DNA of 6,665 bases from Kiritimatiellales bacterium (GTDB lineage Bacteria; Verrucomicrobiota; Kiritimatiellia; Kiritimatiellales; Pontiellaceae), in assembly GCA_030630445.1 (NCBI GenBank), contig DAOVNC010000198.1:1-6665 (forward strand). Reading direction: 5' to 3'. Position 1 is the first letter of the stretch. The number at the start of each line of letters is the position of its first letter. Shown here piece by piece: positions 1 through 6,557 of the stretch. Under the pieces are notes generated by a model. That model was not told the DNA's origin. It did no database searches and saw only the letters and a program-made list of their open reading frames with translations. The position numbers and the translations under genes are program-made.

Positions 1-111
1 CTCTGTGTGGATTTCTGCATAAATTTGCAGGGCGATCGTTGCGGATGCAAGGAGGCCGAAGAAAATGCTGGCACTTTCGAAATAGGGGGCGGGGATTCTG
101 GATAAAGTCAT
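1..111 (-). CDS. N-terminus of an unidentified membrane protein (partial, runs off left edge)
   Basis: On the minus strand an ATG at 111-109 overlaps the stop codon (TGA, 110-108) of the glycosyltransferase gene in an ATGA arrangement. The frame stays open for 37 codons to the window edge. The peptide begins MTLSRIPAPYFESA and continues with a hydrophobic stretch (about residues 14-31, SIFFGLLASATIALQIYA), which looks like a first membrane helix or uncleaved signal anchor. The 4-bp overlap is typical of translationally coupled genes, so the product is probably made together with the glycosyltransferase. Membrane proteins beside polyprenyl-phosphate mannose synthase-like enzymes are often lipid-sugar-using transferases or flippase-like proteins, but nothing in these 37 residues identifies a family. 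That it is a gene is an inference from the overlap, the open frame and the hydrophobic pattern. Confidence 0.6.
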   Translation of the reverse strand, partial: MTLSRIPAPYFESASIFFGLLASATIALQIYAEIHTE

Positions 112-848
112 CTTCTTTTCTTGGGCTTGCGGCGGAAACCGTTGCGGACGGCGAGCTCCCAAACCACCCAGAGGGCTTCGTAGACAATGTTCCCGCTCAT
201 CTTTGAGGTGCCTTCCTGCCGATCTTCGAAGACAATGGGAATCTCGCCAATGCGGAACCCTTTCATCCAGGCCTTGTGGGTCATCTCGATCTGGAAGCCG
301 TAGCCGTTGGCTTTGACTTTATTGAAATCGTATGACTCCAGAACTTCGCGGCGGAAACATTTGAAGCCGCCAGTGGGGTCGGTGAAGGGCATGCCGGTGA
401 TGAGTTGCACATAGACGCCGGCGCCCCGGCTGAGCATCAGGCGCGACAGCGGCCAGTTCATGATGCGGATGCCGCCGACATAGCGCGAGCCCAGTACGAG
501 GTCGGAGTCGGCGATGGCCTTGTCGCGGAAGTTGGGAATTTCGTTCGGGTCGTGGGAAAAATCGCAGTCCATTTCCATCACGAATTGGTAGTCGCGTTCC
601 AGCGCCCACTTGAAGCCAGCGATGTAGGCGCGGCCGAGGCCATCTTTCGAGGTGCGGTGAAGTACATGGACGCGCGCGTATTTTTCAGCCAGCGCATCGG
701 CCAGCTCCCCGGTGCCGTCCGGTGAATTGTCGTCCACGAAAAGCATGTCCGCGTGGGGCGAAGCCTCCAAAACCGCCACGGCGATTTTGTTGATATTCTC
801 TTTTTCGTTGTAGGTCGGGATGATGACCAATGTATCGATATCGCTCAT
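108..848 (-). CDS. GT2 family glycosyltransferase, polyprenol monophosphomannose synthase-like
   Basis: A 246-residue protein of the dolichyl/polyprenyl-phosphate mannose synthase (DPM1-like) branch of glycosyltransferase family 2. Family members move a sugar, usually mannose from GDP-mannose, onto a polyprenyl phosphate at the inner face of the membrane. Visible motifs are VIIPTYNEKENI (8-19) at the nucleotide-binding start, VDDNSPDGT (38-46), the metal-binding DXD-type MDCDFSHDP (93-101, D94 and D96), LGSRYVGG (119-126), DPTGGFKCFRR (157-167) and FEDRQEGTSKMS (207-218). The length matches the soluble, single-domain form; there are no C-terminal membrane helices, only a basic tail (RRKPKKRR) that could touch the membrane surface. 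An upstream in-frame TTG at 869 would add seven residues, but the ATG at 848 fits the usual family start. It lies 51 bp after the helicase-nuclease on the same strand and overlaps the next gene by 4 bp, suggesting one transcript. The sugar and lipid specificity cannot be read from sequence. Confidence 0.92.
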   Translation of the reverse strand: MSDIDTLVIIPTYNEKENINKIAVAVLEASPHADMLFVDDNSPDGTGELADALAEKYARVHVLHRTSKDGLGRAYIAGFKWALERDYQFVMEMDCDFSHDPNEIPNFRDKAIADSDLVLGSRYVGGIRIMNWPLSRLMLSRGAGVYVQLITGMPFTDPTGGFKCFRREVLESYDFNKVKANGYGFQIEMTHKAWMKGFRIGEIPIVFEDRQEGTSKMSGNIVYEALWVVWELAVRNGFRRKPKKRR

Positions 849-899
849 AATTCCAGTGAGTGTAGCCAAAACCCGATGAAGACTTCAAGCGATAGAAAC

Positions 900-3800
900 C
901 TAAATAAGAACAGGAATCCGGTTGGCACCCTTGGACGAGATAATCACCAGCGAGATTTCTGGAGTTCCAGCCTCCGGGAAGGCTTTAGCTGCGGCTTTGC
1001 CGTAGATAGCCATTTGTTCCCGGTAGGCGTTGGCCACGGCACCGTCATCGGCTTCGGTAAACTTGTAGTCGAAGAGGGCAACGCCGCCGGAAGAACGGCA
1101 GAGCAGGTCGATGGTGCCGTCGATCAGCAGATCGCCGTCGTGCAGCAAAAAGGGCAGCTCCGGACAAATTTCCTGCATGTCGGTGGTTAGGTTGCGCATC
1201 AGTTCACGGGCCTGTTCGATTCTTCCCACCAAGGCGGCGGCCTCGGTTTTTTGGATGCCGAATTCGTCGCACAGAAGTTCCAGCCATTCGGCGACCGATC
1301 CGTCCCAGCCGTTGAGCGCCAACTGCTCCAGTACCGCGTGGCCGAGCGATCCCACCGCCGCCGCATTTTCAGCGGACTTTTTCGTCCTCGCCATTTCCTT
1401 GTCGGCCTTCATCTCCTTTGCCAGCCGCGTGGCTGGGATGCGCTGGAGTTGCGGGCGTTCCGGTGGTGGAGCGAGTGCCTCCAGTGCGGCGGTCAGTTGT
1501 TCCTCGCTGGGGATGAACGCTTGGATTTGTTCCGGGGTTCCTGTGGCCTCACGTAGCGTGGAGTAGGGGATCGAAGGAATATCGGGGCCAATCAGCGGTT
1601 CCAGTTGCTTGAGCCAGCCTGCGGGCTTCTGGCCTACCGAGGCCGAGGTAATAACGAGATCGCGCGCGCGGGTCATCGCCACATAGAAGAGGTTGTTGAA
1701 CTCGTGTGTGCGCACGGATTTTGCGTGGTCGTTGGCGCTCTTGAAGCCGGGCGACTTCACATCTGATTTGTCTGGTGCGGTAATCTTGATTCCAAGCCTT
1801 GGAACGTTGTTTTCGTCAAAAAACACGCGGGTAAAGGCGGTATCGTTTTTTTGCCCAGAGCTAATATCCGGGAGGAATACCACGCGCTTGGTCAAGCCCT
1901 TCGACCCATGCACGGTCATGACGGTTACGGCATTTTGCGCTGGATCGAGCAGGGCGGCCTCGGGAACTTGCGGCGGGTTCTGGATCTTTTCCGCAAGCTT
2001 GCGGGCGACGGCCGCCGGGGTAGTTTGCGCACCGCGTTCATTTTCGCGCAGCCAGTCGAGCACTTTGCGTAGGTTGGCCAGCCGTTGGACGCCGCGCGGC
2101 AGTCCGGCGAGAAGCGCATCGAAACCCGTCTCATCGATCAGCATCCGCACCAGTTCAGACGCCAATTTGGTGCCGAGGAGGGTGCGGTAGCGCTGGATCA
2201 ATTCTACCGGGGGGCAGGCTGGAAAGCCTGCCCCACATGTGGTGCGGGCATTCCTGCCTGCACTTTCTGTCGTAAAGCGGGCCATAAGGTGGTCGGCGGA
2301 AAAACCGTCTTCGTTCCAAGCGAGCTCGGCGATCTTTTCGTCGGAGAGGCCGACCCAGGGCGAGCGCAGGAAGCCAATGAGCGAGTAGGCATCCGACGGG
2401 TTGGTGACGACGCTGAGGAAGAGGGAAACATCGCGCGTCTCCTGCCGCGTGAAGAGGCCGCGCCCCTTCCCGCCGAGGGTGTACGGAATGCCGGCGTGGC
2501 GCAGTGCCTGTTCCAGCGCCGACTGGTGTGTCGTGCGGCGCAGCAGGATCAGGACGTCGGAATAGCGGTAGGCGTTGCCTTCGCCCGTTGGCTCGAAGCC
2601 TTCCGAGTAGCGGAAGTTGGGCTGCCAATCCTTCGTTCCATTAACCAGCAACTGGATACGGTTGGCGACGGCTTCCATTTCGGCGGCGATCTTTTCCTGT
2701 TTCGATAGCTCGGTGATGGCGTCGTCCGGTGCGAGGAATTCGACGCACGGCTTTTCGTTGGGCGTGATGAATTCTGGGTTGGGCAGGAGTCTGGCGTTGG
2801 TGGAATATTCCTCTGTTCCGTAGACTGATTCGAACAGCTTGTTGACCACGTCGAGAACGGGCGACTTGCTGCGGTAGCTGGTTTGCAGGTTTTCCAACTT
2901 GCCCCCGGCGTCAAGGATGAGTTTTTCGAGATCGGGCATCACCTGCGGGTCGGCGCCGCGCCAGGTATAGATGCTCTGCTTCTTGTCGCCGCAGATGACG
3001 AGGTGGGTGTCTTTGCCCCATAATGATTGAATCAGCTCGCATTGGACGCGCGAGGTGTCCTGCACTTCGTCGACAATCACATAGTCGAACTCCGGTGCGG
3101 CGTTTCCGGATTCGAGCAGTTCGGCCGCCATGCGCAGTTGGTCGTCGAAGTCGACCACGTCCATCGTGTGCTTGCGCTGTCGGAATTGCCGGGCCACGGC
3201 CTGAACATAGCGAGCGAACGCCCGCGCGGCGGGGAAGTGTTTGCGATAGCGAACCGCATCCTTGACGGATTCCTTCAGCGCCCAGAAGTCGGCCGAGATT
3301 TCCTTGGCGCCGCCCCGGCCAAACTTTTTGATGCCGAGCTCCTCCAGCCGTTCCACCAGGGCTTCGGCGTGGTCGGTTTCCCTCAGGGCCTGTTGGATGG
3401 TTTCAAGCGCAGTGCGCACGGCCGGAGTGATTTTTGGCAGGTTGTTGATCCGCTCGCAGATGTGCTCGAACTCGACGCAGGTTGCGGCGGGGTTGGGGCC
3501 GGGCAGCATGGCTTCCGCGTTTTCGAGCGCGATACCGAGACTGCCTGCCTGTGCAATCAGGTTCGGGACGGTTTCGGTAATGCTGGTGCCGAAGCCTTTT
3601 CCGCGGCCGATGATATGCGCTCCGGCGCAGAAGGTTTTAAAGTCGGGGTCGGTGCCGAGCCGGACGAGCAGTTCGTCGCGGCAGATTTGGTTGAGCAGCT
3701 CGTCGCGGTCGTCGCCAATCAGGATGGAGAATCCGGGCGAGAGGCCGGCTTCGAGTGCGTGCTCGCGCAGGAGGCGGGTGCAGAACGAATGGATCGTTCC

Positions 3801-4061
3801 GATCGGGGCGGAGGGCAGGCGATCCATGGCTTGGATGGCGCATTCGGTTTGTTCGTCATCCCCTTCCGCCTCTGCGGTGCGACGCGCCTTTAGCAACCGA
3901 TGGGCCACGCGCATGCGCAGCTCGGCGGCGGCGTTGTCGGTGAACGTCATCAGCAGGATCTTGCGCGGGTCGATGCCTTCCCGGAGCACCAGATCTTCGT
4001 AGAGCTGGGTCACCTGGTAGGTTTTGCCGGTTCCGGCCGAGGCGTTGTATACCATGTTCAT
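900..4061 (-). CDS. UvrD/Rep-family helicase with C-terminal PD-(D/E)XK nuclease (AddA/RecB-like)
   Basis: A 1053-residue superfamily 1A helicase fused to a RecB-type nuclease, the layout of the AddA and RecB subunits that unwind and resect double-strand breaks. Motifs in order: Walker A ASAGTGKT (7-14); LMTFTDNAAAELRMRV (37-52); IGTIHSFC (87-94); Walker B VIVDEVQDTSRVQ (328-340); motif III CGDKKQSIYTWRGAD (357-371); motif IV LQTSYRS (392-398); motif V VMTVHGSKGL (714-723); motif VI LFYVAMTRARD (791-801). The nuclease part shows GSLGHAVLEQL (904-914), LLIDGTIDLL (978-987), LFDYK (996-1000; D998 and K1000) and REQMAIY (1014-1020), so all expected catalytic positions look present. It is somewhat shorter than typical AddA (about 1200 residues). 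No AddB-like partner is adjacent. Residues about 600-617 are encoded by a palindromic repeat, in the region between motifs IV and V that corresponds to subdomain 2B. The start is at the first of two close ATGs (4061; the other at 4055), with no clear Shine-Dalgarno sequence. Confidence 0.93.
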   Translation of the reverse strand: MNMVYNASAGTGKTYQVTQLYEDLVLREGIDPRKILLMTFTDNAAAELRMRVAHRLLKARRTAEAEGDDEQTECAIQAMDRLPSAPIGTIHSFCTRLLREHALEAGLSPGFSILIGDDRDELLNQICRDELLVRLGTDPDFKTFCAGAHIIGRGKGFGTSITETVPNLIAQAGSLGIALENAEAMLPGPNPAATCVEFEHICERINNLPKITPAVRTALETIQQALRETDHAEALVERLEELGIKKFGRGGAKEISADFWALKESVKDAVRYRKHFPAARAFARYVQAVARQFRQRKHTMDVVDFDDQLRMAAELLESGNAAPEFDYVIVDEVQDTSRVQCELIQSLWGKDTHLVICGDKKQSIYTWRGADPQVMPDLEKLILDAGGKLENLQTSYRSKSPVLDVVNKLFESVYGTEEYSTNARLLPNPEFITPNEKPCVEFLAPDDAITELSKQEKIAAEMEAVANRIQLLVNGTKDWQPNFRYSEGFEPTGEGNAYRYSDVLILLRRTTHQSALEQALRHAGIPYTLGGKGRGLFTRQETRDVSLFLSVVTNPSDAYSLIGFLRSPWVGLSDEKIAELAWNEDGFSADHLMARFTTESAGRNARTTCGAGFPACPPVELIQRYRTLLGTKLASELVRMLIDETGFDALLAGLPRGVQRLANLRKVLDWLRENERGAQTTPAAVARKLAEKIQNPPQVPEAALLDPAQNAVTVMTVHGSKGLTKRVVFLPDISSGQKNDTAFTRVFFDENNVPRLGIKITAPDKSDVKSPGFKSANDHAKSVRTHEFNNLFYVAMTRARDLVITSASVGQKPAGWLKQLEPLIGPDIPSIPYSTLREATGTPEQIQAFIPSEEQLTAALEALAPPPERPQLQRIPATRLAKEMKADKEMARTKKSAENAAAVGSLGHAVLEQLALNGWDGSVAEWLELLCDEFGIQKTEAAALVGRIEQARELMRNLTTDMQEICPELPFLLHDGDLLIDGTIDLLCRSSGGVALFDYKFTEADDGAVANAYREQMAIYGKAAAKAFPEAGTPEISLVIISSKGANRIPVLI
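2211..2263. repeat. Double-hairpin palindromic element inside the helicase-nuclease gene
   Basis: Two hairpins sit side by side. The first is a perfect 10-bp stem, GGGGCAGGCT (2211-2220) with AGCCTGCCCC (2225-2234), around the loop GGAA. The second is a 9-bp stem with one G-T pair, GTGCGGGCA (2242-2250) with TGCCTGCAC (2255-2263), around the loop TTCC. The complementary loops and a central palindrome CCACATGTGG (2233-2242) give the whole unit overall dyad symmetry. It contains no stop triplet in any of the six frames. It encodes about 18 residues (600-617, including CGAGFPACPP) of the helicase, which are Cys/Gly/Pro-rich and unlike their surroundings. It looks like a dispersed REP-type repeat that entered the gene in frame; copy number elsewhere in the genome cannot be seen from here. 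Confidence 0.75.
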
Positions 4062-4069
4062 GGAGGCGG

Positions 4070-4099
4070 ACTATAGGGGCTTTTTGTGGACATTGGAAA
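4070..4099 (-). promoter_or_regulatory. Possible promoter of the helicase-nuclease gene, close to its start codon
   Basis: On the minus strand TATAGT (4075-4070) resembles a -10 box. With an 18-bp spacer, TTTCCA (4099-4094) matches four of six positions of a -35 box. The -10-like box ends only 8 bases before the ATG at 4061, so a transcript from it would have almost no 5' leader, which would fit the lack of a Shine-Dalgarno sequence. The evidence is motif similarity only, and the -35 match is weak. Confidence 0.25.
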
Positions 4100-4125
4100 T
4101 TGAAAGTTGGCGTACCAGCGTTCAA
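4100..4125. promoter_or_regulatory. Symmetric dyad, possible operator for the Crp/Fnr-type regulator
   Basis: The sequence has the form TTGAA-N3-TGG-N4-CCA-N3-TTCAA, with its centre between 4112 and 4113. Nine of the 13 base pairs of the dyad are complementary (4100-4104, 4106 and 4108-4110 with their partners). It lies in the short region between the divergent helicase and regulator genes, ending 11 bases before the regulator ATG at 4137. Crp/Fnr dimers bind such two-fold symmetric sites, so autoregulation is plausible, but the half-sites are not the classical TGTGA or TTGAT and the arms are spaced wider. It could equally form a weak hairpin in the regulator mRNA leader. Confidence 0.4.
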
Positions 4126-4136
4126 AGTCCGTCTCC

Positions 4137-4787
4137 ATGAGGATTGAGCTGTATATTAACCAGTCGCCCTTTTTCAAGGGGCTGTCCGAAGATCACCGCC
4201 GGGAACTGACGGCCATCTGCAACCTCAAGCCGGTGAAGAAGCGCGACTATCTTTTCCACGAAGGCGAAAAGGGCAGCAGCATGTTCCTGTTGGTGGAGGG
4301 AAACATTCAGTTGCACAAGAATACCGAGGATGGTCGCGAGGTGGTGATTCGTGTGATCAAGCCCGGCGAGGTGTTTGCCGAGGTGGTGTTGTTCGAGAAG
4401 GAGCGCTATCCCGTTTCCGCCCGCGCCGTAGCCAACGCCGATGTGCTCGTCTTTCCGCGCGAAGGCATCCACCGTCTCCTCGCCGAGGAGAGCTTCCGCA
4501 ACGACTTCATCGCCATGCTGATGGCCAAGCAGCGCTACCTCGCCGAGCGCATCCAGGAACTGACCACCAAGGATGTCGAGCACCGGTTTTTCACGTTCCT
4601 CCGCAGCCAGTATGGCGAAAAGGAAACTATCCACACGCCGCTCTCCAAAAAGGATATCGCCGCCGCCATCGGCACCACCCCCGAAAGCCTCTCGCGCCTC
4701 ATCCTGCGCCTGCACGAAGATCAGATCATCGACTGGAAGGGGAAGGAGATTCGGATTCTTTCGGATCCTTGGACGTGGTTGGCTTAA
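4137..4787 (+). CDS. Crp/Fnr-family transcriptional regulator
   Basis: A 216-residue regulator of the Crp/Fnr type: an N-terminal cyclic-nucleotide-binding-fold sensor (about 14-105, with LFHEGEKGSSMFLLVEGNIQ at 39-58 and VIKPGEVFAEVVLF at 73-86), a long dimerisation helix (about 108-143) and a C-terminal winged helix-turn-helix (about 146-210). The DNA-binding part, SKKDIAAAIGTTPESLSRLI (170-189), is a good family match, with the recognition helix near 181-192. Only one cysteine (C28) is present, so it is not an Fnr-type iron-sulphur oxygen sensor. In the sensor pocket the Arg-Ser/Ala pair that holds the cAMP phosphate in Crp is replaced by ERYPVSA (89-95), so cAMP binding is doubtful; the ligand is unknown. 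An in-frame TTG at 4107 would add ten residues, but that start lies inside the upstream dyad and the ATG fits the family better. Neither start has a strong Shine-Dalgarno sequence. It is divergent from the helicase and convergent with the DUF3592 gene. Confidence 0.92.
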   Translation: MRIELYINQSPFFKGLSEDHRRELTAICNLKPVKKRDYLFHEGEKGSSMFLLVEGNIQLHKNTEDGREVVIRVIKPGEVFAEVVLFEKERYPVSARAVANADVLVFPREGIHRLLAEESFRNDFIAMLMAKQRYLAERIQELTTKDVEHRFFTFLRSQYGEKETIHTPLSKKDIAAAIGTTPESLSRLILRLHEDQIIDWKGKEIRILSDPWTWLA

Positions 4788-4788
4788 A

Positions 4789-4857
4789 GTAGACGAGGCT
4801 TCCAGCCTCGTTGCGGGTTTCTTTGCGTGTGTAACGAGGCTGGAAGCTCTCGTCTAC
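4789..4857. repeat. Long inverted repeat at the convergent gene junction
   Basis: A 24-base arm (4789-4812) is complementary to a 25-base arm (4833-4857) apart from one bulged base, around a 20-base loop. Each arm is itself palindromic: ACGAGGCT (4793-4800), loop TCC, AGCCTCGT (4804-4811) is perfect, and the other arm is an imperfect copy. The element begins one base after the regulator stop codon, and the TAG stop of the DUF3592 gene (4856-4854) lies inside its right arm. Its position suggests it ends or stabilises both convergent transcripts. There is no run of T after the stem on the plus strand and only TTT on the minus strand, so it is not a standard intrinsic terminator. The core AGGCT-GGAA-GC resembles the core of the element at 2211-2263, suggesting a related repeat family. 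Confidence 0.8.
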
Positions 4858-6470
4858 GATTCCGGATAAACCGTAAAGGGTAGCTCTTGCTTTAGGTCAG
4901 GCCAGCGGCGGATATCACCGTGGAAGACGAGCTGCCACTGGATGCCTCCGTCGTTGCCGGGGAGCGAGTAGGGCTTCTCTTCCGGGATGCGGAACTGCAG
5001 GGTGCCTTGCGCAATCTCGTTTTGGCGATCTGTGGTCAGAAGCTCATCCTCGAAGATGGGGGTCTTGACGGTGCGGGTGCTCCGGTTTTTTCCGCTTCCT
5101 GATGTTTCGGTGGTGACGCGCAGGCATTGGAGCGAGAGGGTGAGTTTCCCGATGCGGTCGGCGCGGCCGTTGATGCGCCAGCGCAGGGCGACGGAGGTGC
5201 CGGGGCGGATGGCACCGGGGGTGATCTCGACGGTCGGGCGCGGGTTGAAGATGGCCAGAATGGCGTGGATGGCCGCGCCGAGCATGATGACGCCGAAGAA
5301 CCCGAAGATGATGGCCATGAGAAGCGGAGCGTCGGATACGGCGATGAAGTAGACGATGGTGTTCCAGATGGCCGTGAAAAGGGAGAGGCCAACGGCTTTC
5401 TTGATGGGGGACGAACCTTCCAGTGTCACGATGTGCTCGTGCGATTGGGCGGGATCGAGCTTGGCTTTCTTTGCACGGAACCCGGCGATGATGATGGCGA
5501 TTCCGACGAAGACAAAGATCAGCGGAATCAGGCCGAAGAGCAAACTCTTTGACGCATCCCGCTTGATGACCGATTCGGTCGGGTCGTTCGGGTTGACGTA
5601 GATGTTGAAGGTGTGTCCCTTTGGATATTGGCGGACGATCTCGGCTTTGCTGTCGCGCCCGCTGCTTGATCCGCCCATGAAGGTATATTGGTCGCCCAGA
5701 TATTCTTCGCCAGCGACCTCATAGCGGTAGGCGATGTACGGGCTGTAGGTTGTCCCGTCGTCATCGCTATGCGACTTTACCTTGCTCGAAACCACGGTTG
5801 CCGACATGGCATTCCACATTTTGGCGTCGTTCGTTTTCTGCAGGGGGGTGATGAACATGGGTTTTAGGGCGATCAAGCCAAACAGCGCAAAGACGGCACC
5901 GAAGAGAATCAGGAACCGCTTGCCGGATCGTGCCGGTTTCGGGGGTTCGGCTAGGTTTGGTTCCTTTTTCTTTTTGCGGCCTTTCAGCCAAGGGAATGTG
6001 GCGAAGAGGAGGCCAAACCCCGGGAAAAGAAGGGTGAAGCCAACCGAACTGCGGGCGCCTTTCATGGTGGGCAGGTCGAGTACGGCTTCGGCGGGGTTGG
6101 CGGGGTTGTAGTGGCAGTCGAAGGTTTTCCCCGGCTGGAGGCGTTTACGGGCCTGGTCGATCTCGCCGACGGTCTCCGCCGTGTAGTGCGGGCGCTTGCC
6201 GTAGCGGGTCGACGTAAAGATTTTCTCGTCCACTTCGTAGCGGTAGGAAACCTCCAGCCGGAAGTCTTCGCCGTCGTCCTTCATCGCGCTCGAAACGATG
6301 GTGCAGGAGGTTTGCGCCCACTGCTGCATCGCCTTCGTTTCCTGTAGGCCCTTCCACTCCTGCTTGACGAACTGCGTGCCGATGAAGGCAAAGAAAAGGC
6401 CGAACGCAGTGAAAACCAATTTACCGATGATTCCGCCACCGCCGGATCGGGTTGATGTTGTAAACCTCAT
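4854..6470 (-). CDS. DUF3592-type membrane protein, two DUF3592 units plus C-terminal beta-rich domain
   Basis: A 538-residue integral membrane protein of unknown function. Hydrophobic segments suggest six helices at about 14-33, 143-160, 185-203, 310-330, 360-378 and 383-407. Two soluble units of DUF3592 character alternate with them. Unit 1 (about 50-135) has WAQTSCTIVSS, VSYRYEVDEKIFTSTRYG and YNPANPAEAVLD; unit 2 (about 218-304) has MWNAMSATVVSS, IAYRYEVAGEEYLGDQY and YVNPNDPTESVIK. Their parallel motifs point to internal duplication. The tail (about 410-538) is mostly strand-forming and polar and could be an arrestin-like beta sandwich; that is inference. A basic loop (GRKKKKEP, 164-171) follows helix 2. 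The ATG at 6470 is supported by AAGGGG (6482-6477), six bases upstream. The stop codon lies in the neighbouring inverted repeat. No enzyme motif is visible; DUF3592 proteins have no established biochemical role that I can name. Confidence 0.88.
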   Translation of the reverse strand: MRFTTSTRSGGGGIIGKLVFTAFGLFFAFIGTQFVKQEWKGLQETKAMQQWAQTSCTIVSSAMKDDGEDFRLEVSYRYEVDEKIFTSTRYGKRPHYTAETVGEIDQARKRLQPGKTFDCHYNPANPAEAVLDLPTMKGARSSVGFTLLFPGFGLLFATFPWLKGRKKKKEPNLAEPPKPARSGKRFLILFGAVFALFGLIALKPMFITPLQKTNDAKMWNAMSATVVSSKVKSHSDDDGTTYSPYIAYRYEVAGEEYLGDQYTFMGGSSSGRDSKAEIVRQYPKGHTFNIYVNPNDPTESVIKRDASKSLLFGLIPLIFVFVGIAIIIAGFRAKKAKLDPAQSHEHIVTLEGSSPIKKAVGLSLFTAIWNTIVYFIAVSDAPLLMAIIFGFFGVIMLGAAIHAILAIFNPRPTVEITPGAIRPGTSVALRWRINGRADRIGKLTLSLQCLRVTTETSGSGKNRSTRTVKTPIFEDELLTTDRQNEIAQGTLQFRIPEEKPYSLPGNDGGIQWQLVFHGDIRRWPDLKQELPFTVYPES

Positions 6471-6497
6471 TTGAATCCCCTTGTTTAAAGACTATCT

Positions 6498-6526
6498 ATT
6501 ATACGCAAACTTCGACCCTCGGGGAA
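6498..6526 (-). promoter_or_regulatory. Promoter of the DUF3592 gene
   Basis: On the minus strand a perfect TATAAT (6503-6498) lies 27 bases upstream of the ATG at 6470. Exactly 17 bases further upstream is TTCCCC (6526-6521), a poor -35 match (TT and one further base). The spacing to the Shine-Dalgarno sequence AAGGGG (6482-6477) gives a short leader of about 20 bases. The -10 box is convincing; a weak -35 box could mean that an activator is needed. Confidence 0.6.
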
Positions 6527-6557
6527 AATATGAAGGTTAACCCCTCGCATGGCGGGC

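Noticed and set aside
877..887. Short palindrome TGAAG-A-CTTCA between the helicase and glycosyltransferase genes
   Set aside because: A five-base-pair arm is too short to support a terminator or operator, and the adjacent minus-strand bases contain only a brief T-run.
2085..2708. Plus-strand open frame of 207 codons antisense to the helicase gene, running through the repeat element
   Set aside because: It is open partly because the repeat has no stops in any frame. The translation has no family resemblance and no ribosome binding site.
3027..4002. Long plus-strand open frames (288 codons at 3027-3893 and 246 codons at 3262-4002) opposite the helicase-nuclease gene
   Set aside because: They lie entirely antisense to a gene with clear conserved motifs, overlap each other in different frames, and their translations have no recognisable domain. 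GC-rich coding DNA often leaves such open shadow frames.
4122..4715. Minus-strand open frame of 197 codons opposite the Crp/Fnr gene
   Set aside because: It is fully antisense to a well-supported regulator, and its sequence shows no known domain.
4137..4787. Assignment of the regulator as Fnr (oxygen sensor) or true cAMP-binding Crp
   Set aside because: There is only one cysteine, and the cAMP phosphate-binding Arg-Ser/Ala signature is not present at the expected place.
4789..4857. Standard Rho-independent terminator
   Set aside because: The stem is strong, but there is no T-run after it on the plus strand and only three T on the minus strand. It is described as a repeat with a possible terminator role.
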